DNA of 64,000 nucleotides from PALSA-1353 sp050012375 (GCA_050012375.1 JBEKHH010000005.1:1-64000); one strand, 5' to 3'; numbered from the stretch's first letter, positions 25,331 through 34,165 are shown. Notes: a model not told the origin generated them from the letters alone. Program-made: numbers and translations.

Positions 25331-26008
25331 CTACGACGGCATCGTCGCGGGCTTGAGGCTCTTTCGGGTTGAAGGCGCCGCCGGTTGGAGCCGCTGAGTC
25401 AGCGCGGCACTCATGCTCTGCATGATGCGGCCGATCCTGCCGGCGGCGTCGGCCTCGATCTGGCGATGCGTTTCGGTGGGCGCCGTGTCCAACTCGTCGA
25501 TCTTGGAATTCAGGTCGTTGATGTCCGTTGCCAACTCGGTTTGATCGGCAAAGACCCTGGTGCTGACGTCTTCCAGGGCGTCGGATCCGGCGCGCAGGCC
25601 GGCTTCAACAATCGCGTCTGACGACGTATCCAGCGGCAGGGCGTTGAGCTGGGGATGGGTCGATTGGACGATGTGAAGCTGCTGGCGGAAAACCGCGCCG
25701 GGATCGGGGCCGGCGAGCTTGGGCAGCACATCCGACAAATCGTCGAAAACGTTCCCGAGCATGATGCGCTGAAGAAATTCGGTGGACCCGGGCAACGGGC
25801 GGGCGTGACTCATGTACGTCGCCACGTGATCGGAAATGTAGCTGACGCGCTGCTTGGCGTCGATGTCGTAAATCGTAATGGCATAGGTCTGCTCTTCGGG
25901 GGCGCTGATGGTGCCGGTTCCGCCGGAGTCATTCGACCAACATCCGCTGGCGGCAAGCAGCGATGGCCCAAACAACGCAACCGACAACACGCATCGCAAA
26001 CGAATCAT
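25331..26008 (-). CDS. Putative lipoprotein, hypothetical
   Basis: A 225-residue exported protein. The N-terminus MIRLRCVLSVALFGPSLLAA continues to SGCW, a type II signal with the acylated Cys in a loose lipobox (A-S-G-C). The mature part is mostly helical and charged, with a heptad-like stretch (ELATDINDLNSKIDELD) before the C-terminus. I recognise no family. It starts 35 nt downstream of the oxidoreductase stop and ends 7 nt before the Rieske gene start on the same strand. The shorter start at 26008 fits the signal peptide better than 26041. Confidence 0.7.
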   Translation of the reverse strand: MIRLRCVLSVALFGPSLLAASGCWSNDSGGTGTISAPEEQTYAITIYDIDAKQRVSYISDHVATYMSHARPLPGSTEFLQRIMLGNVFDDLSDVLPKLAGPDPGAVFRQQLHIVQSTHPQLNALPLDTSSDAIVEAGLRAGSDALEDVSTRVFADQTELATDINDLNSKIDELDTAPTETHRQIEADAAGRIGRIMQSMSAALTQRLQPAAPSTRKSLKPATMPS

Positions 26009-26043
26009 AAGAATCCCGTTTCGCTCCAGCCCATCCCCCATTT

Positions 26044-27237
26044 TCAGCGAACTTCCGAAAGTTTGACGGGGCGGCGCTGTGCCGCGCTGATGCAGACCGC
26101 TTCCAGCACCCGCTGCGTCTCAAACGCATCCTCAAAATCCGCCAGCGGAACCACCGGCTCCTTGCCGCCTAATGCCATCATAACGTCGGCGACCTGATTG
26201 ATGAATGTGTGTTCGTAACCAATGATATGGGCGTCGGGCCACCAGGCATTGGCGTAGGGGTGGTCCGGGGCATGGGTGACCATGATTTTGATCCAACCCT
26301 TGAGCTTGGCGGAGGCGGTGTTGTCGAACCACATCAGGTGGTTCATATCCTCGAAATTGAAGCTCACGGCCCCTTTTTCGCCGTGGATTTCCACGCCGTT
26401 TTTGTTCTGATGGCCGGTGGAAAATCGGGTGGCTTCGAAGCTTCCCACGGCTCCGCCGGAAAACCTGCATAAAAAGAGGGCGGCATCATCGACCTCCACT
26501 TTTCCCTTGCGCGAGCGGCCTGACTTTGCGCCGCCGGCAATCCCCCCCGCCGACCCAACCGACGGAAGCAATCGCTCCTTGATGAAAGTCTCGGTAACGG
26601 CGCCGTTGATCTCGGTGATCTCTTCGCCGGTGACAAACCGGGCCATGTCGATGATGTGAGCGCCCAAATCGCCGTGGCTGCCGCTGCCGGCGACTTTCTT
26701 GTCGAAACGCCAGATCAGGGGAACGTCGGGTCCGGCCCAGTCCTGAAGATAATATCCGCGAACGTGGTAAATGCGCCCGATCTTGCCCGCCTTGGCCAAC
26801 TGATGCGCCAGGGCCACGGCCGGCGCGCGGCGATAGCTCCACCAGACGAACGTTTTGCATTTCCCGTGCTTTTTGGCGGCGTCGCGAATCTGGCGGGCAT
26901 CGTCGATGGTCCCGGCCAACGGTTTTTCGCAAGCGACATGCTTGCCGGCCTCCAGCGATGCGATGGCCATGTCACGGTGCAGGTGGTTCTGGGCGGCGAT
27001 GTCCACGAGTTGGATTTCGGGATTGGCCACCGCTGCCCGCCAATCGGTGCTGAAATTCTTCCAGCCCCATCTGGCGGCGAAGATTTTCAGGGATTTTTCA
27101 TCCTGTGCGGCAACCGTGTGCATGACAGGCTCAACCGGAAGATCGAAGAATTTCGGAGCTTTCAAGAAGGCGTTGCTGTGAGCGCGGCCCATGAATTTCT
27201 GGCCGATGAGACAGACGTTGACGGGATTCTTGGCCAT
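26044..27237 (-). CDS. Gfo/Idh/MocA family oxidoreductase
   Basis: A 397-residue NAD(P)-dependent sugar/inositol dehydrogenase-like enzyme. The N-terminal Rossmann strand is VNVCLIGQKFMGRAHSNAF. The usual GxGxxG is GQKFMG here, a known variant in this family. The hallmark EKP triad appears in HVACEKPLAG, and a C-terminal alpha/beta domain has GSGSHGDLGAHIIDMARFV with the conserved Asp/His. It probably oxidises or epimerises a sugar derivative. The start at 27237 has a strong GGAGGAGG about 9 nt upstream. The substrate is not predictable. Confidence 0.92.
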   Translation of the reverse strand: MAKNPVNVCLIGQKFMGRAHSNAFLKAPKFFDLPVEPVMHTVAAQDEKSLKIFAARWGWKNFSTDWRAAVANPEIQLVDIAAQNHLHRDMAIASLEAGKHVACEKPLAGTIDDARQIRDAAKKHGKCKTFVWWSYRRAPAVALAHQLAKAGKIGRIYHVRGYYLQDWAGPDVPLIWRFDKKVAGSGSHGDLGAHIIDMARFVTGEEITEINGAVTETFIKERLLPSVGSAGGIAGGAKSGRSRKGKVEVDDAALFLCRFSGGAVGSFEATRFSTGHQNKNGVEIHGEKGAVSFNFEDMNHLMWFDNTASAKLKGWIKIMVTHAPDHPYANAWWPDAHIIGYEHTFINQVADVMMALGGKEPVVPLADFEDAFETQRVLEAVCISAAQRRPVKLSEVR

Positions 27238-27314
27238 GCGGTTTAACCTCCTCCGGGATTGTGTGCCGGGCGGAGTTTACACGGTTGGGGCGAAGGCATG
27301 CAAAAGCTTCGGCT

Positions 27315-27917
27315 TCAATTCCGCGTGTCGCCTTGCGAAGGAAAGCAGGATCTTTGGTTACCGTTTTGTCCCGGAGGAATGGATCCGCACTCCGGACAAC
27401 GGTCGGGTGTGAACCGCAGATCGTAGCCGCATTGGACGCAGAGACCATGCTTGAGCCGTTCTCTTTGTCGCCGGCTTTTGAATTCTCGTGCAAGCAAAAC
27501 TACAGCAGGAAAGCTCCAAAAGAGTACGACGAGCCACGCGGGTGGCAGCAGACCCCTCGCGGTGAATACATACCCTCCGACGTCGCGACGATAGGAGACG
27601 GCAGAAATACCCATGAAATTCGGTGAAATCCGAGAGTCCATCGAGAGGCGGCCGTCGCAAAACCACCCACCTTCTGGAGCCGACAAAGGCGTGCATGAAT
27701 CCGGCAACCACGTTTCATGGCCACTTCCAACAAATACCGAGCCCTTCAGAAAGCCAACGCCGTATGCCGAATAGTTGCGGCGTTCCACCGAGTTGTCGGC
27801 CCAACCAAATCCAGTCCCGTGGAAAGATAGGCTTGCGAGTATGACGGCTGGTGCAGCAACGGTAAACAGAATGACCGCCAGACCAACGAGGAGCCATCGT
27901 GTAATTCGGCTCAGCAT
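27315..27917 (-). CDS. Membrane protein with planctomycete-type C-terminal zinc ribbon
   Basis: A 200-residue protein. It has an N-terminal hydrophobic helix (WLLVGLAVILFTVAAPAVIL), an extracytoplasmic middle, a second helix near residue 140 (AWLVVLFWSFPAVVLLAREF), and a cytoplasmic tail with CVQCGYDLRFTPDRCPECG. This last CxxCGYDLRxTPxRCPECG motif is very widespread in planctomycete membrane proteins of unknown role and is one reason to place the window in that phylum. The Met at 27917 is preferred over 27944. Confidence 0.75.
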   Translation of the reverse strand: MLSRITRWLLVGLAVILFTVAAPAVILASLSFHGTGFGWADNSVERRNYSAYGVGFLKGSVFVGSGHETWLPDSCTPLSAPEGGWFCDGRLSMDSRISPNFMGISAVSYRRDVGGYVFTARGLLPPAWLVVLFWSFPAVVLLAREFKSRRQRERLKHGLCVQCGYDLRFTPDRCPECGSIPPGQNGNQRSCFPSQGDTRN

Positions 27918-27984
27918 CGCAAAGCTCCCGCGCCTACACACCACTGGAGTCTTCGGCGGATAAGCTCAATATGCAATTACTGTC

Positions 27985-28305
27985 TCAGCCAATTCGCAAG
28001 ACTCTTCCTGGCCTGCTGCTTGTGAGCGCTTTGCGCAAGCGTGAAACCAATGGCCTGAGATCCTCCATGTCGTTGGATGCGGCGTGCAGCACGATTACCG
28101 CAAGCCGCAGTCTTCCGAGATTCTGCTGATATGCAACGCCGTCGTCCATTGTCACGAAGACTTCAAAGTCGGAGCTGACCGCCCTGCTCAAAAGCAGACC
28201 ATTTTTTGTTCCGGACCAGCCGAGATATTGAACGGTGACAACGTCGTGGCCCGGGAGTTCCGCGCGAAGCGCATGGGGCAGGTTTTCGTCCAACAGGACT
28301 TTCAT
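27985..28305 (-). CDS. DUF5615 family PIN-like toxin
   Basis: A 106-residue protein starting MKVLLDENLPHALRAELPGH, the N-terminal signature of DUF5615/Mut7-C PIN-like nucleases. The acids of the active site are visible as LLDEN and the later FVTMDDGVAY. It is preceded on the same strand by a DUF433 gene with a 4-nt overlap (28302-28305), the standard DUF433/DUF5615 toxin-antitoxin arrangement. It is predicted to cleave RNA when free of its partner. Confidence 0.88.
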   Translation of the reverse strand: MKVLLDENLPHALRAELPGHDVVTVQYLGWSGTKNGLLLSRAVSSDFEVFVTMDDGVAYQQNLGRLRLAVIVLHAASNDMEDLRPLVSRLRKALTSSRPGRVLRIG

Positions 28306-28526
28306 GCCGCGGCGGGGCCGCGGGAGATCAGTTTTTCGGCCCGCTCCAAAACGGCGGTGGCTTGCTGGCGTTTAACGGACGGGAACTGTTCGAGGAAATA
28401 ATCGAGCGAGCGGCCGCGGGCGAGATAGTCGAAAAGCGATTTCACGGGGACGCGAGTGCCGGCAAAGCAGGGCGTGCCGCCTTGAATGTCAGGGTCGATG
28501 TTTATGAGTGGTCGCTGACGTTTCAT
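28302..28526 (-). CDS. DUF433 family antitoxin
   Basis: A 74-residue protein with the DUF433 core: NIDPDIQGGTPCFAGTRVPV, then SLFDYLARGRSLDYFLEQFP, a winged helix-like domain. The family commonly acts as the antitoxin to DUF5615 toxins, and the toxin gene overlaps its end by 4 nt. ATG at 28526 is preferred over a TTG at 28532. It lies 38 nt downstream of the CHMP1-like gene and could be read through from it. Confidence 0.88.
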   Translation of the reverse strand: MKRQRPLINIDPDIQGGTPCFAGTRVPVKSLFDYLARGRSLDYFLEQFPSVKRQQATAVLERAEKLISRGPAAA

Positions 28527-28563
28527 ATCCAAATAGTAGCAACAATCGTCCGATGCGGAAAAT

Positions 28564-29172
28564 CTAGTCCTTCTGCTTATTCGTCCCCAGTTCCTTGGCG
28601 ATCTCGGATTCTAACTGGTCCAGTTTGCCGAGTTCTGTTTTTTCGGAGGCCAGCACGTCGGCGGCGATCATGCGGTCGATCTCTTCGTCCGTGACGAGGT
28701 CTTCGCGCGCGCCGGCGGTGGCGCCGCTGGTGGCGGATTGCTCCATCGAATCCAGGAACAGGTCCATGCGCTCTTCCATGGTCCCGGCCTGAAGGACCGC
28801 TCGCTCCCATTGGGCCTGCGTCTTGGTCAGGTCCATCTCGCCGAAAACCCGGCCGATCTCCGTGGCCATCAGGGCCATCGATTCGGCGAACTGCTGGCTG
28901 GCCTGGGCCTGTTGCTGGATGAGCATGGCGTTCCTGATCGAGAGCAGTTGGCGTTCGAGCATCTTCTTCACCGCCGCGGTTTTCTTCAGGGCGCTGCGGA
29001 TGAACTGGTATTGGCCGTCGTCGCCGATCTTCTTGGCGCGCTGGGCGTTTTTGATGAAATCGTCGGCGAATTTTTCCTGCTGGCGGATGGAGCGCTCGAT
29101 GGCTCGCATCCCGCCGCGGATTTTCATCTCGCGCTCGATTCGGCGTTCGTCTTTGGATTTGAATAGGCCCAT
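28564..29172 (-). CDS. ESCRT-III (CHMP1/Snf7)-like protein
   Basis: A 202-residue all-helical protein of standard ESCRT-III length. It has a basic start MGLFKSKDERRIEREMKIRG. The first hairpin contains FADDFIKNAQRAKKIGDDGQ and FIRSALKKTAAVKKMLERQL. A Gln/Met-rich third helix follows (FAESMALMATEIGRVFGEMD), with MDLTK in the place of CHMP1's MDLQK. The acidic end has LDSMEQSATSGAT, then DEEIDRMI and ELGKLDQL, closely parallel to CHMP1's MEDSMSSATT, EQVDSLI and LEVLDQL. ESCRT-III proteins polymerise on membranes and remodel them. The similarity is by eye, not by search. PspA/Vipp1 are the established bacterial members, but this looks nearer to the eukaryotic/archaeal type. No Vps4 ATPase is in the window. 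Confidence 0.7.
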   Translation of the reverse strand: MGLFKSKDERRIEREMKIRGGMRAIERSIRQQEKFADDFIKNAQRAKKIGDDGQYQFIRSALKKTAAVKKMLERQLLSIRNAMLIQQQAQASQQFAESMALMATEIGRVFGEMDLTKTQAQWERAVLQAGTMEERMDLFLDSMEQSATSGATAGAREDLVTDEEIDRMIAADVLASEKTELGKLDQLESEIAKELGTNKQKD

Positions 29173-29522
29173 GGTGTTTCCAAACCTCTATTCTCCCTCT
29201 TCCCGGTAATCCGGCAACTTTTTCGATCTATACTGCAAGTCCGGCATTTTTGCACCTTCGCAGCGCGTTGATCACCAGCTTGCCCGCCACCCACATCGCC
29301 ACGCGATGCGGCGTACGCACCCAACTGGGCAACGGCGCAGGCCGCCGCCAAATCCGCACGGGTTGCCGTACGTCCCCTCGATCTGCTTACGCATGGCATA
29401 TAACTCACGGGCCCCAATCCGCATCCTGATCTTTGCTGTAGCACCTCAGGGGCCACGGCCCGGCGCTGTTATGGCGTTGCAATTGATTTCGGGAATGGCT
29501 GGGCCGCGCGCCGAAGGCATCT
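29173..29522. other. Intergenic region with repeat and possible coding remnant
   Basis: Besides the repeat at 29190-29232, the minus strand between about 29240 and 29370 has an open stretch (VRQPVRIWRRPAPLPSWV and so on) ending in a stop near 29240. It has no usable start, so it could be a decayed gene end. No intact gene is supported. Confidence 0.4.
29190..29232. repeat. Dispersed ~42-bp repeat, copy 2 (pair with 19400-19440)
   Basis: ATTCTCCCTCTTCCCGGTAA, then TCCGGCAACTTTTTCGATCT, matches 19400-19440. Here it lies 18 nt upstream of the start codon of the CHMP1-like gene, where it could hold part of the promoter or leader. Confidence 0.65.
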
Positions 29523-31376
29523 TCAGCGCCGCTCAAAGAGGTAAATCGACCCGCCCAGCGTCTCGAAGGATTTGGCCCGGCGGAACGGCTCGGTCTTTTT
29601 GTAGTCCGCGGGATTGAGATAAGTGCCCTGCAAAACCGTTGCGCTGACCGCAAACACCGGGTGCATTTCGGCGATCCGCTCGGCGCTGGGAAGAACGGAA
29701 ACCCCGCTGGTCTTAAAATAGCGGATTCCGTAATAAGCGGGATCGGCCGAACCAAAATAGACCAGGATGATCGGGCGATCCGGGTGCTCTTTCTGCCATT
29801 CGCCCAGCAGCGGCAGGTCCTGTCCCCAATCCAGGTTGGAATCACTCAGCAGAGACAGCCCTCCGCGCGAGCCTCCTGAACCAACATTGAAGAATGAAAT
29901 AAAGTCGGGGTAGGCCGAAGATGTTTCGAGGATCAAACCTGCGAATAAAGCGAGCGTCAGCGCGGCGGTCATTTTGGGGCGGCGCCGCCGGCAATCGGCG
30001 GCCACGGCGCCCATGCCGATGAATAGAAATGGATAGACGGCCAATACGAGCCGAAGCCCTACGTCGTAGCGCATCGCCATCGCGACGCTCATATACGTTA
30101 TCGGCAAGATGAAAAAAGCGGCGGCTGACCAGAAGTGTCTTCCGTCGGATACGAGGCCCCATTTCCTCGCCGCATATCCGACTCCAAGAGCAATGCCCAG
30201 CAGCGTTGCCATTGGCGTTTTGAAAAGCATCGCCAAGGGAAAGTAGTACCACCACCCGTTTGGGCTTCTCTGTCGGCAAAGAAACGCGTCAACCGAGCGA
30301 GACCAATTCTGTATAAAGACGAAGCCGGCGATCCATCCTTCGGGAAGAAGCTTATGGCTTAGCGCCCATTGCGCGGGGCCAAGCAACCGATTGGAAGAGG
30401 GGGCCGCCGACGAAAACATGGGCACGTCGCCTCGCGCGGCGTCAACGCCCCCTTGGGGCGGACTCACCGCCCGAGTGATTGCGCTCGGATCGAAGAAATG
30501 CCCGGGTTCACTGCTGATTTCAAAGCGAAAACCATAGACCGCCCAGACGACGATGTAGCTGCAAAGCAGAACACCGCCAAACAACACGGCCGCAACGCCC
30601 ATCCGGCCGAGGCGCGTCAGTGCCGAGCCTCCGAACCAGGGCCACGGCGCTGGGGCGGCCGCCCGCGCAAGCAGCGCGATGGCCAGCACCGGGATCCCAA
30701 GGACTCCGGAAAATTTGGTGGTGAGTGCCGCCCCCAGCAATAACGACACGACTGCCCACCGCACGATCGTGCCGCGTTCGCCAAGCAACCAGATGCCTCC
30801 CATCAATGCGGTGAAAACCAGCGCCAGGGGCAAATCATTTTTTAAGAGCGGAGCGTGGGCAAGAATGTTCGGGTCGAAACAAAACGCCGCCAGCGCGACG
30901 ACGGCGGCAACCGGGCCGCGTAACCGCCATGCCCACCATGCGATGACAGCCCCCAGCGCCACGCCCAGGGCGATCATCCATGACCGCGCCCTGTTGAGCA
31001 GACGATCGACATCGTGCTCCGGTCTATGATACAGGCCGTCGCTGATGAACGACTCACTGCCGTTTATGTCCGTCAGCATGGTGTTCCACGCCGGCGACCG
31101 GCGATCGATGTGCATTTCGTCGCCGCGTATTCCCAATCCGATGACATATTTGTAAAGCGGCGGATTTTCCGGTCCCACCCGAAAGTCGAAGTAATGCGTT
31201 TGCACCCAGGCGGACAGCAGCGCCGCCGGTTCATCGAACGTGGCACATTTTCCCATCGCCGCGCTTCGAGCCAGAAACGCAAAGATTGCACACAACATCA
31301 CGCACAAGGCGGCGGCGATCGCGTTGAACCCAATGCGGTGTCGGCGCGCGGCGCCATCCGAAGGGGGCGCGCTCAT
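29523..31376 (-). CDS. GT39/PMT-like GT-C membrane glycosyltransferase
   Basis: A 617-residue membrane protein. After TM1 the external loop has KCATFDEPAALLSAWVQTHY and then PENPPLYKYVIG. This is the acidic DE motif and Pro-rich segment of dolichyl-phosphate-mannose-protein mannosyltransferases. About ten helices follow, ending in a soluble region with SDSNLDWGQDLPLLGEW near residue 520 and PADYKKTEPFRRAKSF before the C-terminus. It likely transfers a sugar from a polyprenyl-phosphate donor on the periplasmic side. GGAG 6 nt before the ATG at 31376 supports this start; the longer frame upstream would run through the conserved leader element. Confidence 0.8.
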   Translation of the reverse strand: MSAPPSDGAARRHRIGFNAIAAALCVMLCAIFAFLARSAAMGKCATFDEPAALLSAWVQTHYFDFRVGPENPPLYKYVIGLGIRGDEMHIDRRSPAWNTMLTDINGSESFISDGLYHRPEHDVDRLLNRARSWMIALGVALGAVIAWWAWRLRGPVAAVVALAAFCFDPNILAHAPLLKNDLPLALVFTALMGGIWLLGERGTIVRWAVVSLLLGAALTTKFSGVLGIPVLAIALLARAAAPAPWPWFGGSALTRLGRMGVAAVLFGGVLLCSYIVVWAVYGFRFEISSEPGHFFDPSAITRAVSPPQGGVDAARGDVPMFSSAAPSSNRLLGPAQWALSHKLLPEGWIAGFVFIQNWSRSVDAFLCRQRSPNGWWYYFPLAMLFKTPMATLLGIALGVGYAARKWGLVSDGRHFWSAAAFFILPITYMSVAMAMRYDVGLRLVLAVYPFLFIGMGAVAADCRRRRPKMTAALTLALFAGLILETSSAYPDFISFFNVGSGGSRGGLSLLSDSNLDWGQDLPLLGEWQKEHPDRPIILVYFGSADPAYYGIRYFKTSGVSVLPSAERIAEMHPVFAVSATVLQGTYLNPADYKKTEPFRRAKSFETLGGSIYLFERR

Positions 31377-31815
31377 AGGCTTCTCCGCCAAAGATTGGGA
31401 AAGAGAAGAGTAATCGCCATGTCCCATATGAACCTTGGCTGACGAACGTCGCCGGCCATCGTTGCAAAGCATACCGGGTCTTGGAGTGTTCGGCCCAACC
31501 CTTTTTGATTCGCCGCCGCCGAAATCGCGACGATTTTGAAGGCCAACCGCCCATCTCGGCATGGCAGATTGCTTGATCGACCATCCCGGGTTGCTTTGAG
31601 ATTGCGGGACCGGCACGCGGCTCTGTTTCCGTTTTCAAAAATTTCTGTCCCCTCAGGTGCCCCACCGGCCATTATGTGTTGCGGGTTTCTGCAACAAACC
31701 CGCCGCGCCCACGTCTTACCTCTTAACCCCGCCGCGCAGGCCATGCGGCGACGCTGTTGCATGTTTTGCCAGCCATCTTATTCTGATGAAATTCAGCCAG
31801 GAGCAATATCGGCCC
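31377..31815. other. Intergenic region between divergent GT-C genes
   Basis: It contains the conserved leader element copy B (31421-31557, minus). The remainder, about 31560-31815, has no supported gene. Promoters for the divergent pair should lie here but none is clear. Confidence 0.5.
31421..31557 (-). promoter_or_regulatory. Conserved leader element, copy B (paired with 4411-4546 plus)
   Basis: Read on the minus strand it holds GATTTCGGCG, AAAAAGGGTTGGGCCGAACA, CCAAGACCCGG, the hairpin GGCGACGTTCGTCAGCC and GGTTCATATGGG, in the same order and spacing as copy A. It ends about 45 nt before the ATG at 31376. Two unrelated genes with the same leader suggest shared control. Confidence 0.6.
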
Positions 31816-34164
31816 ATGTCCCACGGCACGAATGGGGATTTGGTGATGACCGGCGATGGGCAGGAGCCGCCGCCAGCCTTGCTGCGCCAGCGATTCATCT
31901 GTCTGGCCGGCTGGATTTTCGTCCTTGCAGTCGTTGGCTACTACGCCTGGCGAATGGTCGGCATAGGCCTGGACCTTCGGCAGGACTTCTGGGTCTATTG
32001 CTCTCAAAATCACTCCGACGACATGAACAACGCCCTGAACAAGGGGGACATGGTCCTGCGGGAAGCCGAAGACGTGGCGCAGGAGGATGAGCAGAAAAAA
32101 TCACCGGAGCGGCGGCAGCGGGAAGCCGGCGAAATCGCCGCCGGACATCCGCCCCTGACGATCGCCCGGCCCGGACCGGGATTGTTTGATTCGCCGTTCA
32201 ATGCGCGGATTTTTTTTCGGCGATGGCAGCGTCTTGCGCCGCTGTACGGCCAGATTCTCCGCGCTTGCGTGCGGACGTACGACCATCTGCTGCGCGACCG
32301 GGGCGAGGGGGCGGATTTCGATCTGGATTATCCCCCGCTGCGGCTGATGGTGATGACGTTCTGGGCGTGGGACGTTCAGACGCGATATCCCGGCATTACC
32401 GCCGTGCCGCTCACGCCGCAAAGAGTCTACGATCCCGACACCAATCGGCCGATCATCGCCACCTCGGACGTTGTTCAGCCGATGCTGAAATTCAACGCCT
32501 TCTGCGAAGGCGTGACCTCGATTTCGATTTTCATTTTGGTTTGGCTCTGGATGGAGCGGCCGGGAAAGCCCCGGCGGTCGCCTCTGGCCGCCTGGTTTAT
32601 GTGGCCGCGGAGTCGGCCGGATGTTTTGCCCAAAGACGCTTCATGGCCCGCCCGCTGGGGCGATCCGATGCTGCTTGTCCCCGTCATCGTTTTTGCCTTC
32701 TGCACGCTCGTGCGTTCGAATCTCTCTTGGCGGATGCCCCTGCCGGACGCGACGGAAATTTCGCTGATCGATGCCCGGGTCGCCAGCGTGGGATGGTGGG
32801 TGTTTCTGCTGCTGAGATTTCTCGCGGTGGTTTGTCTGGCGCGATTCCTGCCCCGCCCCTATCGATCGGTCATGTGCGCGCTGGTCGCGGCAACCATGGC
32901 GTGGCTCAATCCCGGTTCCATGCTCGACAGCTTCGGTTGGCCGCAGTGGGATTCGTGGCTCCCGCCGTTTTTCCTGGTGGCGGCAATTCTCGTGACGCTG
33001 GATTGGTGGATCGCCGCCGGGCTGCTTCTCGGCGTGGGCTGCATGTTCAAGGGGCAACTGCTGTTCGTCTCTCCGGTCCTGGTGTTGTGCCCGCTGCTGG
33101 CGGGTTGGCCGGGAAGGTGCCTTCGCATCGTTGCCGGCATGGCCGCTGGGGCCGGGTTGGTCGTCTGGCCGTGGCTGGTTACCAATATGGCCGCGATGAG
33201 ATGGATCTTCATCGCCGTAATGGTCGCGGGGTTTTTCTGCGCGGCTTCGAGTCTGCGGGGACTTTTGCGACAACAGTTCGCGGAATTGGCCCGCGCCGGC
33301 CGCGTGCGCTGGCGCCGCTTCGTCGAGCGATGGTCGCCCGCCCTCGCAAACGCCCTGCTTTGGATGGCCGCGCTGGTTCTGGGGGCCCTGCTTTACATTC
33401 TTCTGAGGCTGTTCCTGAATCACTGGACGCCCTCCCCGCCCGTGCTGTTGGGCCTAAGCGTTGCCATCGTCCCCTGGTTTTTGCCTCGCCGTCTGATCCC
33501 GGGCTGGTTGCTCCTGGTTTTCGCGTCGGCGCTGTGGCTTGTCGCATTCGATCTCGGCGGCTCTTGGTCGTGGTGGAAAATCGGCTTCGTCTACGGCACC
33601 CAAAAACATCCCGATATCCAATTGGGCGCTGCCAGCTTGAGCAATCTGTCCTCGATCCTCGGCGAGCGATATGGCTGGCAACTGCATGATCACGTCACCA
33701 CCTTGAACCTTCCCCTCTTTGGAACAATCGATCTGGATCTTCAAAGTTTTTGTGCCTGGATTTTCTTCGCGACCGTGCTGATGTGCACGGTGGCGGCGGC
33801 AATTCACATGCGGCGGAGAGACCCGCGATTCCTGATCGCCCTGGTCGCGCCCTGGGTGCTCTTCACCACCCTGCTGACCCAGATGACCGCCCGCTACACG
33901 GTCCTGCCGGCGGTCATCGGATCGACTTTGATCGGCATTTCCGCGGAAATGAGCCTTCTGCCGTTCCTTCAGACCGTCCTGGCCTGCACCATGCTGGGCA
34001 ATCAAATGATGTTGTTGCATGCCAGCACTTCGCCGGTTGCCCTGTCCATCACGCAGCCGACGCATCCGGCCCTCGCCTGGGCGATGATGCTGGTGGCGGC
34101 GATATACCTGCTCTTGGCCATGATTCCATCGCGGCGGTCGGCGGCTCAAACCGAGGTCCTGTAA
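31816..34164 (+). CDS. Large GT-C-like membrane protein, paralogue 1
   Basis: About 782 residues. TM1 (FICLAGWIFVLAVVGYYAW) is followed by a ~130-residue extracytoplasmic loop with GADFDLDYPPLRLMVMTFWA, whose acidic-Tyr-Pro-Pro pattern is typical of GT-C enzymes. About 13 more helices follow with PQWDSWLPPFFL, GVGCMFKGQLLFVSP and SLSNLSSILGERYGWQLHD. The next gene shares all these motifs. A mannosyl- or glucosyltransferase acting on lipid-linked sugars is likely. ATG at 31816 is weakly supported by an AGGAG 13 nt upstream; 31786 is an alternative. The stop is 1 nt before the next start. Confidence 0.7.
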   Translation: MSHGTNGDLVMTGDGQEPPPALLRQRFICLAGWIFVLAVVGYYAWRMVGIGLDLRQDFWVYCSQNHSDDMNNALNKGDMVLREAEDVAQEDEQKKSPERRQREAGEIAAGHPPLTIARPGPGLFDSPFNARIFFRRWQRLAPLYGQILRACVRTYDHLLRDRGEGADFDLDYPPLRLMVMTFWAWDVQTRYPGITAVPLTPQRVYDPDTNRPIIATSDVVQPMLKFNAFCEGVTSISIFILVWLWMERPGKPRRSPLAAWFMWPRSRPDVLPKDASWPARWGDPMLLVPVIVFAFCTLVRSNLSWRMPLPDATEISLIDARVASVGWWVFLLLRFLAVVCLARFLPRPYRSVMCALVAATMAWLNPGSMLDSFGWPQWDSWLPPFFLVAAILVTLDWWIAAGLLLGVGCMFKGQLLFVSPVLVLCPLLAGWPGRCLRIVAGMAAGAGLVVWPWLVTNMAAMRWIFIAVMVAGFFCAASSLRGLLRQQFAELARAGRVRWRRFVERWSPALANALLWMAALVLGALLYILLRLFLNHWTPSPPVLLGLSVAIVPWFLPRRLIPGWLLLVFASALWLVAFDLGGSWSWWKIGFVYGTQKHPDIQLGAASLSNLSSILGERYGWQLHDHVTTLNLPLFGTIDLDLQSFCAWIFFATVLMCTVAAAIHMRRRDPRFLIALVAPWVLFTTLLTQMTARYTVLPAVIGSTLIGISAEMSLLPFLQTVLACTMLGNQMMLLHASTSPVALSITQPTHPALAWAMMLVAAIYLLLAMIPSRRSAAQTEVL

Positions 34165-34165
34165 A

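Noticed and set aside
29240..29370. Third copy of the 4411/31421 leader element
   Set aside because: Only a short GACGT-CG-CA-CC stretch with a GDVRQP-like reading is shared; the upstream conserved blocks are absent, so it was not counted.
29124..29456. 110-residue minus-strand ORF upstream of the CHMP1-like gene
   Set aside because: It overlaps the CHMP1-like start and the dispersed repeat; its translation has no recognisable features. Another frame in the same place looks slightly protein-like but lacks a start, so only a possible remnant is noted.
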